From the NCBI RefSeq assembly GCF_900104225.1, contig NZ_FNJK01000002.1, forward strand, positions 372,001-436,000: DNA of 64,000 bases. Reading direction: 5' to 3'. The number at the start of each line of letters is the position of its first letter. Position 1 is the stretch's first letter. The stretch is from Streptococcus equinus (lineage in GTDB: Bacteria; Bacillota; Bacilli; Lactobacillales; Streptococcaceae). The translations under genes and the position numbers were made by a program. Below are positions 1-6,448 of this stretch, in pieces. Under the pieces are notes generated by a model. That model was not told where the DNA came from and did not search any database. It saw only the letters and a program-made list of their open reading frames with translations.

Positions 1-1
1 T

Positions 2-607
2 AAAGAGTTCACCCCATGGCGTACCTACAAGTCAAAATCTGTTAAATATGCTAAATTGAAAAATGATGATGACATGATTGTAACCATTGCACCAATTGCT
101 TTGGATGATGTCATGGTTATTACACACAACGGTTACGCACTTCACTTCAATATCGATGAAGTGCCAGTAGTTGGTGCCAAAGCAGCAGGGGTTAAATCAA
201 TTAATCTTAAAGATGATGATTTTGTAGCAGCAGTCTTTATTGCTAATACTGAAAGCTTCTTTATCTTGACTCAACGCGGTAGCTTGAAACGTATGGCGAC
301 TGAACTGATTCCAGTAACAAGTCGTGCTAATCGCGGTTTGCAAGTCCTTCGTGAGCTTAAGTCAAAACCACATCGCGTCTTTATGGCAGGACCAGTACAC
401 GCTTCAAATGATGTGCAAAATATTGATTTGTTCACCATTGAGCCACTTGATTCTGATAAGATTGAAACCTTGGAAGTTTACTCAAATAAGGGCAATCACT
501 ATCAAGCCATTTTGGAAGATTTGACACTCTCAGAGCGCACAAGTAATGGTTCCTTTATCTCAGATAAAATTTCTGATGAAGGTGTCTTTAGCGCAAGAAT
601 TAAATAG
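2..607 (+). CDS. parC: DNA topoisomerase IV subunit A, C-terminal part (5' truncated by window edge)
   Basis: The frame is open from base 2 and encodes the last 201 residues of a type IIA topoisomerase A subunit. This is the C-terminal beta-pinwheel that binds and wraps DNA; the breakage-reunion domain with the active tyrosine lies upstream of the window. Blade-like repeats such as VMVITHNGYALHF and FILTQRGSLKRM are visible. GyrA has the same fold, but in streptococci parC is the paralogue followed directly by ilvE, as here, so parC is preferred. An ATG at 56 is internal, not the start. A terminator follows the stop codon. Confidence 0.9.
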   Translation, partial: KEFTPWRTYKSKSVKYAKLKNDDDMIVTIAPIALDDVMVITHNGYALHFNIDEVPVVGAKAAGVKSINLKDDDFVAAVFIANTESFFILTQRGSLKRMATELIPVTSRANRGLQVLRELKSKPHRVFMAGPVHASNDVQNIDLFTIEPLDSDKIETLEVYSNKGNHYQAILEDLTLSERTSNGSFISDKISDEGVFSARIK

Positions 608-614
608 CGATAAT

Positions 615-644
615 AAGTCGGAGATTTTCTCCGATTTATTTTTT
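615..644 (+). terminator. Rho-independent terminator after parC
   Basis: Stem TCGGAG (618-623) pairs with CTCCGA (629-634) around an ATTTT loop, with A/T pairs extending the base. A T-rich run to 644 follows. It starts 8 nt after the parC stop. Confidence 0.8.
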
Positions 645-649
645 GAACA

Positions 650-664
650 AATTTTCAGAATTTT
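650..664 (+). promoter_or_regulatory. CodY box upstream of ilvE
   Basis: AATTTTCAGAATTTT matches the CodY consensus AATTTTCWGAAAATT at 13 of 15 positions and ends 12 nt upstream of the -35 hexamer. Branched-chain amino-acid genes are classic CodY targets, so repression of ilvE when isoleucine is plentiful is likely. The match was made by eye. Confidence 0.65.
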
Positions 665-676
665 ATGAAAAAGTAC

Positions 677-704
677 TTGAAAAAAGATTTAAAAAGCGTA
701 CAAT
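677..704 (+). promoter_or_regulatory. ilvE promoter
   Basis: TTGAAA at 677-682 and TACAAT at 699-704 are separated by 16 nt. The ilvE start codon lies 29 nt downstream, preceded by an AAAGAGGA ribosome binding site. Confidence 0.65.
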
Positions 705-733
705 AGGATAAAAACAAAGAAAGAGGAATAGTT

Positions 734-1756
734 ATGACAGTAGATTTAGACTGGGAAAATCTAGGCTTTGCCTATCGTAAATTACCATTTCGTTACATCT
801 CTTACTACAAAGATGGTAAATGGGATGAAGGAAAATTAACAGAAGATTCAATGCTTCACATTTCTGAAGCATCACCAGCTTTGCACTATGGCCAACAAGC
901 CTTTGAAGGATTGAAAGCCTATCGTACAAAAGATGGTTCAGTACAATTGTTCCGCCCAAATATGAACGCTGAACGTTTGCAACGCACTGCAGATCGTCTT
1001 CTTATGCCACAAGTGCCTACAGAAAAATTTATTGATGCTGCAAAACAAGTCGTTCGTGCTAACGAAGAATTTGTACCACCATACGGCACTGGTGCAACGC
1101 TTTATCTACGTCCTCTTTTAATTGGTGTCGGTGACATTATTGGTGTTCACCCTGCAGATGAATACATTTTCACTATTTTCGCAATGCCTGTTGGAAATTA
1201 CTTCAAAGGTGGTTTGGTACCAACAAACTTCTTGATTCAAGACGAATATGACCGTGCTGCTCCACATGGTACAGGAGCTGCAAAAGTTGGTGGTAACTAT
1301 GCTTCAAGTCTCCTTCCAGGTAAAATGGCGCATGACCGCAAATTCTCAGACGTTATTTATCTTGATCCAGCTACTCACACTAAAATCGAAGAAGTCGGTT
1401 CTGCAAACTTCTTTGGTATTACAGCGGATAACGAATTTATCACACCTCTTAGCCCATCTATCTTGCCATCTATCACAAAATACTCACTTCTTTACTTGGC
1501 AGAACACCGTTTTGGCATGAAAGCTATCCAAGGAGATGTTAAACTTGATGAATTGGATAAATTTGTTGAAGCAGGTGCCTGTGGTACAGCAGCCGTCATT
1601 TCACCAATTGGTGGTGTTCAACACGGTGATGACTTCCATGTCTTCTACAGTGAAACAGAAGTAGGACCTGTTACTCGTAAATTGTACGACGAACTTGTCG
1701 GCATCCAATTCGGTGACATTGAAGCTCCAGAAGGCTGGATTTACAAAGTTGACTAA
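734..1756 (+). CDS. ilvE: Branched-chain amino-acid aminotransferase
   Basis: This 340-residue class IV PLP-dependent aminotransferase interconverts leucine, isoleucine and valine with their 2-oxo acids, using glutamate/2-oxoglutarate. The Schiff-base lysine is K184 in the motif AAKVGGNYASSL. Other family blocks are LHYGQQAFEGLKAYR near residue 50 and EVGSANFFGI near 220. Length is normal for the bacterial branched-chain transaminase clade. The ATG at 734 is preceded by AGAGGA. The gene has its own promoter and a CodY-like box, and is closed by a terminator, so it appears monocistronic. Confidence 0.96.
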   Translation: MTVDLDWENLGFAYRKLPFRYISYYKDGKWDEGKLTEDSMLHISEASPALHYGQQAFEGLKAYRTKDGSVQLFRPNMNAERLQRTADRLLMPQVPTEKFIDAAKQVVRANEEFVPPYGTGATLYLRPLLIGVGDIIGVHPADEYIFTIFAMPVGNYFKGGLVPTNFLIQDEYDRAAPHGTGAAKVGGNYASSLLPGKMAHDRKFSDVIYLDPATHTKIEEVGSANFFGITADNEFITPLSPSILPSITKYSLLYLAEHRFGMKAIQGDVKLDELDKFVEAGACGTAAVISPIGGVQHGDDFHVFYSETEVGPVTRKLYDELVGIQFGDIEAPEGWIYKVD

Positions 1757-1762
1757 TAAATT

Positions 1763-1788
1763 AAAGCTTGCTCTTGCAAGCTTTTTTG
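1763..1788 (+). terminator. Terminator after ilvE
   Basis: AAAGCTTGC (1763-1771) pairs with GCAAGCTTT (1776-1784), followed by a T run. The 3' arm doubles as the -35 region of the next gene. Confidence 0.85.
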
Positions 1789-1802
1789 TTTTTCGGTAAA
1801 AT
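1774..1802 (+). promoter_or_regulatory. Promoter of the DUF2969 gene, nested in the ilvE terminator
   Basis: TTGCAA at 1774-1779 and TAAAAT at 1797-1802 are 17 nt apart. The -35 element lies inside the loop and 3' arm of the ilvE terminator. Confidence 0.5.
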
Positions 1803-1822
1803 GAATAGCGTGAGGTGGAAAA

Positions 1823-2053
1823 ATGAGCAAAAAAGATAAAAAAATCGAAATTCAACTTGCTGACGCCAAAGTTACCATCAATAACGCTAATGTCGATGGT
1901 TATAATTTGACTGCTGGAAAAAAAGTTATCGGTGAAATTGCTGAGCTTGATAACAAATTTGCTGTTGTCAAAAACGGAGAAGTGGAAGCACTTTTCAAAA
2001 CTTTAGAGCAAGCAATTGAAAGTATTATTGAAAATTACAACTTAAATCGCTAA
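1823..2053 (+). CDS. DUF2969 family small protein
   Basis: A 76-residue protein resembling the streptococcal/lactobacillal DUF2969 family, whose function is unknown. It opens with a lysine-rich MSKKDKKIEIQ segment followed by an alternating hydrophobic pattern suggesting a small beta-rich fold, and ends in a helix (LEQAIESIIENYN). There is no signal peptide or membrane segment, so it should be cytosolic. GAGGTGG precedes the ATG. It sits between ilvE and two tRNA genes with its own apparent promoter; the context gives no clear functional clue. Confidence 0.85.
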   Translation: MSKKDKKIEIQLADAKVTINNANVDGYNLTAGKKVIGEIAELDNKFAVVKNGEVEALFKTLEQAIESIIENYNLNR

Positions 2054-2070
2054 AAAATAGCGAAAAGTAC

Positions 2071-2099
2071 TTGTCAGAGAACAAAAACTATGCTAGAAT
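2071..2099 (+). promoter_or_regulatory. Promoter of the tRNA-Tyr/tRNA-Gln unit
   Basis: TTGTCA at 2071-2076 and TAGAAT at 2094-2099 have exact 17-nt spacing, and a TGC before the -10 gives an extended -10. The tRNA body begins 15 nt downstream. Confidence 0.7.
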
Positions 2100-2114
2100 A
2101 GTTTTTGTCGTAAC

Positions 2115-2195
2115 GGAAGGGTAGCGAAGAGGCTAAACGCGGCGGACTGTAAATCCGCTCCTTCGGGTTCGGGGGTTCGAATCCCTCCCCTTCCA
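2115..2195 (+). tRNA. tRNA-Tyr (GTA)
   Basis: An 81-nt cloverleaf. Acceptor arm GGAAGGG pairs with CCCTTCC and the discriminator is A2195. The anticodon loop holds GTA (CTGTAAA), the variable arm is long as expected for a class II tRNA-Tyr, and the T loop is GTTCGAATC. No CCA is encoded. Confidence 0.95.
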
Positions 2196-2236
2196 TTTCT
2201 GAAATGAAAATTTTAGAATTAATTGAACCTTGTTTT

Positions 2237-2308
2237 TGGGGTATAGCCAAGCGGTAAGGCAAGGGACTTTGACTCCCTCATGCGTTGGTTCGAATCCAGC
2301 TACCCCAG
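2237..2308 (+). tRNA. tRNA-Gln (TTG)
   Basis: A 72-nt cloverleaf with acceptor TGGGGTA/TACCCCA and discriminator G2308. The anticodon loop is CTTTGAC with TTG, and the T arm is GGTTCGAATCC. It lies 41 nt after tRNA-Tyr without a terminator between, so the two are probably co-transcribed. CCA is not encoded. Confidence 0.95.
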
Positions 2309-2392
2309 TCAAAGGTATCGAGTTTCGGCTTGACACCGTCAAAGATAAAAGTTGTTGTCGTTGCGGGTTACCTTGAGAAATATTATTGTTGT

Positions 2393-2418
2393 CAAAAGCT
2401 AGCTTAAGCTAGCTTTTG
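2393..2418 (+). promoter_or_regulatory. Perfect 26-bp palindrome in the rpsA leader (terminator or attenuator hairpin)
   Basis: The arm CAAAAGCTAGCTT (2393-2405) is followed directly by its exact reverse complement (2406-2418). The A-rich 5' flank and TTTTGTT 3' flank resemble a terminator that could end the tRNA transcript. It ends 2 nt before the rpsA ribosome binding site GGAGG (2421-2425), so it could also act as a leader hairpin. A possible TATTAT -10 at 2381-2386 would place the rpsA 5' end near the hairpin; that is uncertain. Confidence 0.6.
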
Positions 2419-2435
2419 TTGGAGGATTTTTTAGA

Positions 2436-3632
2436 ATGAATGAATTTGAAGATTTGCTAAACAGTGTTAGCGAAGTAAACCCTGGTGATGTTGTCACTGC
2501 GGAAGTTTTAACTGTTGATAATGATCAAGCAAACGTTGTTATCGAAGGAACAGGTGTTGAAGGTGTTCTTACACTTCGTGAATTGACTAACGATCGCGAT
2601 GCTGATATTAACGATTTCGTTAAAACTGGCGACACAGTTGAAGTACTTGTTCTTCGTCAAGTAGTAGGTAAAGATACTGATACAGTTACTTTCCTTGTCT
2701 CTAAAAAACGCTTGGAAGCTCGCAAAGCTTGGGATAAACTTGTTGGTCGCGAAGGCGAAGTTGTTACTGTTAAAGGTACACGCGCTGTTAAAGGTGGTCT
2801 TTCAGTTGAATTTGAAGGACTTCGCGGATTCATCCCTGCTTCAATGATCGATACACGTTTCGTACGTAACACTGAAAAATTCGTTGGTCAAGAATTTGAA
2901 GCTAAAATCAAAGAAGTTGTTCCAGCTGAAAACCGCTTCATCCTTTCACGTCGTGAAGTAGTTGAAGAAAAAGCTGCTGCAGCTCGTAAAGAAGTCTTCT
3001 CTAAACTTGAAGAAGGCGCAATCGTTAAAGGTAAAGTTGCTCGCTTGACAAGCTTCGGTGCTTTCATCGACCTTGGTGGTGTTGACGGACTTGTTCACGT
3101 GACTGAATTGTCTCACGAACGTAACGTTTCACCTAAATCAGTTGTTTCAGTTGGTGAAGAAGTTGAAGTTAAAGTTCTTTCAATCGACGAAGAAGCAGGT
3201 CGTGTATCACTTTCACTTAAAGCTACAACACCTGGACCATGGGATGGTGTAGAACAAAAACTTGCTGCTGGCGATGTTGTTGAAGGTAAAGTTAAACGTT
3301 TGACTGACTTCGGTGCTTTCGTTGAAGTATTGCCTGGTATCGATGGACTTGTTCACATCTCACAAATCTCACACAAACGTGTTGAAAATCCAAAAGATGT
3401 TCTTTCAGTAGGTCAAGAAGTTAACGTTAAAGTTCTTGATGTTAACGCTGCTGCAGAACGTGTATCACTTTCAATCAAAGCTCTTGAAGAACGTCCAGCA
3501 CAAGCTGAAAACGAAGAAAAACGTCAATCACGTCCACGTCGTCCAAAACGTGAAGCTAAACGTGATTACGAACTTCCAGAAACTCAAACTGGATTCTCAA
3601 TGGCTGACTTGTTTGGCGATATTGAATTGTAA
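2436..3632 (+). CDS. rpsA: 30S ribosomal protein S1
   Basis: A 398-residue protein with four S1/OB RNA-binding repeats, starting near residues 16, 105, 193 and 280 (for example [20 protein letters not shown]). The Firmicute S1 has four repeats against six in E. coli. The C-terminal ~50 residues are charged and low-complexity ([14 protein letters not shown]). It binds mRNA leaders on the 30S subunit; its exact role in low-GC Gram-positives is less strict than in E. coli. Codon use is strongly biased, as for a highly expressed gene. GGAGG lies 10 nt before the ATG, and a strong terminator follows. Confidence 0.95.
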   Translation: MNEFEDLLNSVSEVNPGDVVTAEVLTVDNDQANVVIEGTGVEGVLTLRELTNDRDADINDFVKTGDTVEVLVLRQVVGKDTDTVTFLVSKKRLEARKAWDKLVGREGEVVTVKGTRAVKGGLSVEFEGLRGFIPASMIDTRFVRNTEKFVGQEFEAKIKEVVPAENRFILSRREVVEEKAAAARKEVFSKLEEGAIVKGKVARLTSFGAFIDLGGVDGLVHVTELSHERNVSPKSVVSVGEEVEVKVLSIDEEAGRVSLSLKATTPGPWDGVEQKLAAGDVVEGKVKRLTDFGAFVEVLPGIDGLVHISQISHKRVENPKDVLSVGQEVNVKVLDVNAAAERVSLSIKALEERPAQAENEEKRQSRPRRPKREAKRDYELPETQTGFSMADLFGDIEL

Positions 3633-3641
3633 TTATAAATG

Positions 3642-3676
3642 AGAAAAGACTTGATTTCCAAGTCTTTTCTTTTTGT
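3642..3676 (+). terminator. Terminator after rpsA
   Basis: AGAAAAGACTTG (3642-3653) pairs with CAAGTCTTTTCT (3659-3670) around a 5-nt loop, followed by a T run. Confidence 0.9.
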
Positions 3677-3683
3677 TTCGATG

Positions 3684-3692
3684 TGGTATAAT
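3684..3692 (+). promoter_or_regulatory. Extended -10 promoter of tRNA-Arg
   Basis: TGGTATAAT is an extended -10 with TATAAT at 3687-3692, 10 nt before the mature tRNA end. No good -35 is seen. Confidence 0.65.
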
Positions 3693-3702
3693 ATAGTAGT
3701 TG

Positions 3703-3774
3703 CCACTCTTAGTGTAATGGATATCACGCAAGATTCCGGTTCTTGAAATAGGGGTTCGATTCCCTTAGGGTGGA
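3703..3774 (+). tRNA. tRNA-Arg (CCG)
   Basis: A 72-nt cloverleaf. Acceptor CCACTCT pairs with AGGGTGG (one G-T pair) and the discriminator is A3774. The anticodon stem CAAGA/TCTTG encloses TTCCGGT, giving anticodon CCG that reads CGG. The T arm GGGGTTCGATTCCC is regular. Confidence 0.93.
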
Positions 3775-3788
3775 GTGTTATACCGGTT

Positions 3789-3820
3789 AGAAAAAGCCAG
3801 TAACTGGCTTTTTCTTTTTA
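3789..3820 (+). terminator. Terminator after tRNA-Arg
   Basis: AGAAAAAGCCAG (3789-3800) pairs with CTGGCTTTTTCT (3804-3815) around a TAA loop, with a T-rich tail. Confidence 0.85.
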
Positions 3821-3833
3821 TATATGCCCATAA

Positions 3834-3917
3834 AGCCGTGTTGTGAAGCTTGTAGAAGAATTTAAGGAAAGTTGTCGCAAGTTAATATTGGATGGCATTA
3901 CGAGCAATTTAAGGGCA
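3834..3917 (+). other. Possible gene-remnant stretch without a start
   Basis: A frame open from 3834 reads KLVEEFKESCRKLILDG in its middle but has no start codon or ribosome binding site, and runs into the lrgB terminator. It has protein-like composition but no recognised family. It may be a decayed fragment or chance. Confidence 0.2.
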
Positions 3918-3946
3918 AATAAAAAGCCTGTGATTTTCACCACAGG
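3918..3946 (-). terminator. Terminator of lrgAB
   Basis: On the minus strand GCCTGTG pairs with CACAGGC (3925-3931 and 3940-3946), followed by a TTTTTATTT tail. It lies 14 nt past the lrgB stop. Confidence 0.8.
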
Positions 3947-3959
3947 CACTTATAAAAGC

Positions 3960-4655
3960 TTATTTTAAAATAATTTGAGCTACGATTGGACTGATAATAA
4001 CATAAACGATTCCGGTAACTCCGATAGCAAGTCCGCCCATCGCACCTTCAACGAGACCGTATTTTAGAGCTGTTCCAGTACCGATTGCGTGCCCTGTTCC
4101 TCCAAGGCTAAGCCCGATAGCAACAGGATCTTCGATTCGTAAGAGTTTTAAAAAAACGGGTCCAAGAACACTTGTTAAAATTCCTGTAATAACAACGACA
4201 ACAAGTGTTACAGTTGTTATTCCTCCCATTTTTTCAGTGATACCAACAGCCATTGCAGTTGTTACTGATTTAGGGAATAATGAAATAGCTAGCAAATATT
4301 TAATACCAAATGTTTTCGCAACAAGAGCGGTAAAAGTCGTGTTGACGATACAAGCAGCAAGAATACCAGTTAGGATACTTCTGATGTGATGTTTCATCAA
4401 GTGGAATGAACGGTAGAGTGGAATACCAAGTGCTACTGTTGATGGAACAATCAATGTGTTAAGATAACTTCCGCCAATGTAATAATCATGGTAGGAAATC
4501 TTAGTAATCTTTAAAAAGGCAATAATAAAAAAGGTTGCCAATAGTAAAGGGGTAGTAATTGGGTGTGGAAAACGCCTAAAAATAAGCATGCCCATAAGGT
4601 ATGCTAGGATTGATAGCATGATACCAAAGATTGGGTTTGTAAGAATATCAGTCAT
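3960..4655 (-). CDS. lrgB: LrgB family antiholin-like membrane protein
   Basis: A 231-residue integral membrane protein of the LrgB/CidB family. The family partners with LrgA in controlling murein hydrolase activity and cell lysis, and in streptococci has been tied to pyruvate uptake. Repeated hydrophobic spans and the family block FPKSVTTAMAVGITEKMGG are visible, as is the glycine-rich LSLGGTGHAIGTGTA. The start is the ATG at 4655 because AGGAGG (4661-4666 on the minus strand) precedes it; a longer frame to 4733 overlaps lrgA extensively and is unlikely. Its start overlaps the lrgA stop by 8 nt, so translation is coupled. Confidence 0.92.
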   Translation of the reverse strand: MTDILTNPIFGIMLSILAYLMGMLIFRRFPHPITTPLLLATFFIIAFLKITKISYHDYYIGGSYLNTLIVPSTVALGIPLYRSFHLMKHHIRSILTGILAACIVNTTFTALVAKTFGIKYLLAISLFPKSVTTAMAVGITEKMGGITTVTLVVVVITGILTSVLGPVFLKLLRIEDPVAIGLSLGGTGHAIGTGTALKYGLVEGAMGGLAIGVTGIVYVIISPIVAQIILK

Positions 4656-5028
4656 GATGACCTCCTTTATCAACATAGTCTCCCTCAAAGCGTGTTTTGA
4701 TGAATTGAACAACAAAACCAATAGTAGCAACATTCAAAAAGATAGCTACAAGAATGATAATGGTGATAGGGAGCAAATAATCCTTGATGTCATTGAATCG
4801 ATCCATGATTCCGACAGCTGCAGGCAAGAACAGAATGGTCATATTATTGAGCAAGAAATTTCCCACAACATCTATGTGTCTCAAACGAATTACCTTGAAT
4901 TCCAGGGCAAGAAAAAGTAGCACTAACCCAATAATGCTACCAGGAACAGGTAAATTGAGTAAATTAGAAATCGCCTCCCCAATAAATGAAAAGATGAGAA
5001 TTATCATAAATTGAACGTATAACTTCAT
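4648..5028 (-). CDS. lrgA: LrgA family holin-like membrane protein
   Basis: A 126-residue protein with four predicted membrane spans and a charged hydrophilic C-terminus (GDYVDKGGHHD), typical of LrgA/CidA. The conserved LNLPVPGSIIGLVLLFLAL block lies near residues 23-42. It is the first gene of lrgAB, with GGAG before the ATG. No lytST pair is adjacent in the window, although that system controls lrgAB in related streptococci. A near-consensus cre site lies just upstream of the likely -35, so carbon control is probable. Confidence 0.92.
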   Translation of the reverse strand: MKLYVQFMIILIFSFIGEAISNLLNLPVPGSIIGLVLLFLALEFKVIRLRHIDVVGNFLLNNMTILFLPAAVGIMDRFNDIKDYLLPITIIILVAIFLNVATIGFVVQFIKTRFEGDYVDKGGHHD

Positions 5029-5048
5029 TAGTAAACTCCTTCGTTATA

Positions 5049-5095
5049 AGTCTACTACTATGTAAGAATTTTTCAATACTGTGAAAATGTTTACA
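5049..5095 (-). promoter_or_regulatory. lrgAB promoter with cre site
   Basis: Reading the minus strand, TGTAAACATTTTCA (5095-5082) matches the cre consensus TGWAANCGNTNWCA at 13 of 14 positions. A TTGAAA -35 (5076-5071) follows 5 nt later, with a possible TAGACT -10 (5054-5049) at 16-nt spacing. CcpA control of lrgAB is known in S. mutans. Confidence 0.6.
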
Positions 5096-5130
5096 TGAAA
5101 TTTTTTTGAAAAATTACAGTTGTAATAAAA

Positions 5131-5160
5131 AAAGAAAAAGCCGAGCTAAGCTCAGGCTTT
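5131..5160 (-). terminator. Terminator of the VTT-domain gene
   Basis: On the minus strand AAGCCTGAGC pairs with GCTC-GGCTT with one bulged T, followed by a long T-rich run. The stem overlaps the stop codon. Confidence 0.75.
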
Positions 5161-5785
5161 AGTGACCTAATAGTAATTTTAGGATATTTCCTCCAAAAAT
5201 CCAGATATAACTATAAGAAATAATTGAAATTGGCTTGGTTAGTAGGATAATGAAGGTGAAACGTTTTAATGAAATGCGAGATAATCCAGTTATCATCACC
5301 ACGATATCGGCTGGTGAAATGGGTGATAACATGCAAATGATGAAGAAGTTTTCATAATTTTGAGTGTTAAGCTTCGCTTCGTATTTGTAAAAAGTCTTCT
5401 CATCGACAAAAAGTAGAATAAACTTGCGACCATATAGCCTAACAAGAATAAATAGAATGATACTACCAATCACAATACCCACATAGTTGTAAAAGAAGGC
5501 TAGGATTGGATCAAAAATTAAAAAGCCAGCAACTGTTGTGACACCACCTGGAATCACTGGGAAGACGACTTGAAAGATTTGCACTAAGATAAAAACTAAA
5601 GGCCCACAGACACTGTGTTGATTAACAAAATCTTTGAGTGCATTACTATCGTTTAGAATCCCTAAATGGTAGAACCAGATGACTAAAACAAACGTTCCCA
5701 GCAAGGCTAATACTCCCAGAAACTTGATCAGTCGCTGCCAAAAGGCATAGTGGTCGAACATCTTCATTTTCATAATTCTTATCAT
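5159..5785 (-). CDS. VTT-domain (TVP38/DedA-like) membrane protein
   Basis: About 208 residues with an N-terminal span, then the VTT core: FQVVFPVIPGGVTTVAGF (about 75-92), IGSIILFILVRLYGRKF, and a second half with ICMLSPISPADIVVMITGL. Relatives are lipid scramblases or flippases at the membrane; the substrate here is unknown. A paralogue lies at 57835-58476. The start is uncertain, since several ATGs (MIRIMKMKMF) lie together and none has a strong ribosome binding site. It is monocistronic, upstream of and divergent from ssrA. Confidence 0.8.
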   Translation of the reverse strand: MIRIMKMKMFDHYAFWQRLIKFLGVLALLGTFVLVIWFYHLGILNDSNALKDFVNQHSVCGPLVFILVQIFQVVFPVIPGGVTTVAGFLIFDPILAFFYNYVGIVIGSIILFILVRLYGRKFILLFVDEKTFYKYEAKLNTQNYENFFIICMLSPISPADIVVMITGLSRISLKRFTFIILLTKPISIISYSYIWIFGGNILKLLLGH

Positions 5786-5803
5786 ATCATAAGAATTTCT
5801 TTT

Positions 5804-5832
5804 TTGCTATTTTAAACATTATTTGCTATAAT
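5804..5832 (+). promoter_or_regulatory. ssrA promoter
   Basis: TTGCTA at 5804-5809 and TATAAT at 5827-5832 have exact 17-nt spacing, and TGC before the -10 makes it extended. This would give a precursor with a leader of about 28 nt. A second TATAAT at 5857-5862 sits immediately before the mature 5' end and lacks a spaced -35. Confidence 0.65.
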
Positions 5833-5866
5833 AACAAACGTAGCTTTTGACTATTTTATAATATCT

Positions 5867-6214
5867 GGGGTCGTTACGGATTCGACAGGCATTATGAGGT
5901 ACATTCTGCGACTCATCGGCAGATGTAAAAATGCCAGTTAAATATAACTGCAAAAAATACAAATTCTTACGCTGTAGCTGCCTAAAAACCAGCTCGCGTG
6001 ATCTCTACAGGATTGCTTGTGTTTTGCTAGAGGTTTCATTGATTAGCAAGCTACGTTTGATTATTGCCTAGCTAGTCAAAAAGAGATTTATAGGCTCGCT
6101 TAATCTAGGTTTGAGTTATGTATCGAGCTTAAGTTAAATCAAAGACATAACCTATGGTTGTAGACGAATGTATTGGCAGGTGTTTGGACGTGGGTTCGAC
6201 TCCCACCGGCTCCA
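5867..6214 (+). ncRNA. ssrA: tmRNA (transfer-messenger RNA)
   Basis: The tRNA-like ends are clear: GGGGTCG at 5867-5873 pairs with CGGCTCC ending at 6213, discriminator A6214, with T arm GTGGGTTCGACTCCCAC. The resume codon GCA is at 5950 and the tag frame to TAA at 5983-5985 reads AKNTNSYAVAA, a streptococcal tag. tmRNA with SmpB rescues stalled ribosomes and marks the products for proteolysis. CCA is not encoded. Length is 348 nt, normal for the group. Confidence 0.97.
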
Positions 6215-6246
6215 TAAAAGCTTTTCATAGTTTAGCAAAGTTACGC

Positions 6247-6280
6247 AAAACGTTGATATATCAACGTTTTTTATTTTTTT
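6247..6280 (+). terminator. ssrA terminator
   Basis: A perfect 24-bp palindrome (6247-6270) with core AACGTTGATATATCAACGTT, followed by a long T run to 6280. Confidence 0.9.
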
Positions 6281-6282
6281 GC

Positions 6283-6392
6283 TTTCCCTAGTTTTCCCTA
6301 GTTTTGCCTTTTGGAGAGACCCAAAAAGAAACACAAAAAATTTTTTTCACTATCAGTAGTAGGAAGACTGCGAGAATGTTTTTTGTGCTTTC
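6283..6392. repeat. Tandem decamer and inverted repeat downstream of ssrA
   Basis: TTTCCCTAGT occurs twice in tandem (6283-6302). Further on, CACAAAAAA (6332-6340) is inverted as TTTTTTGTG (6379-6387), with GAAA/TTTC flanks. No gene is present. The 3' flank of ssrA is a common integration target, so this could be a scar of a lost element, but no integrase remnant is visible. Confidence 0.35.
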
Positions 6393-6419
6393 ACCCAGAC
6401 ACAATTCCATATATAAAAA

Positions 6420-6442
6420 TAGTCACCAGAATTTGGTGGCTA
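6420..6442 (-). terminator. Terminator of the GntR/ABC operon
   Basis: On the minus strand TAGCCACCA pairs with TGGTGACTA (one mismatch) around AATTC, followed by TTTTTAT. It lies just past the permease stop. Confidence 0.7.
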
Positions 6443-6448
6443 TAATAT

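Noticed and set aside
2..607. Assignment as gyrA C-terminus
   Set aside because: The same pinwheel fold occurs in both, but the ilvE neighbour points to parC in streptococci.
5847..5862. TTGACT plus TATAAT as the ssrA promoter
   Set aside because: Only 4 nt separate them; the TTGCTA-N17-TATAAT pair upstream is a better promoter.
6152..6334. 60-codon frame antisense to the ssrA 3' end
   Set aside because: Includes the reverse complement of the tRNA-like domain; the RNA identification is unambiguous.
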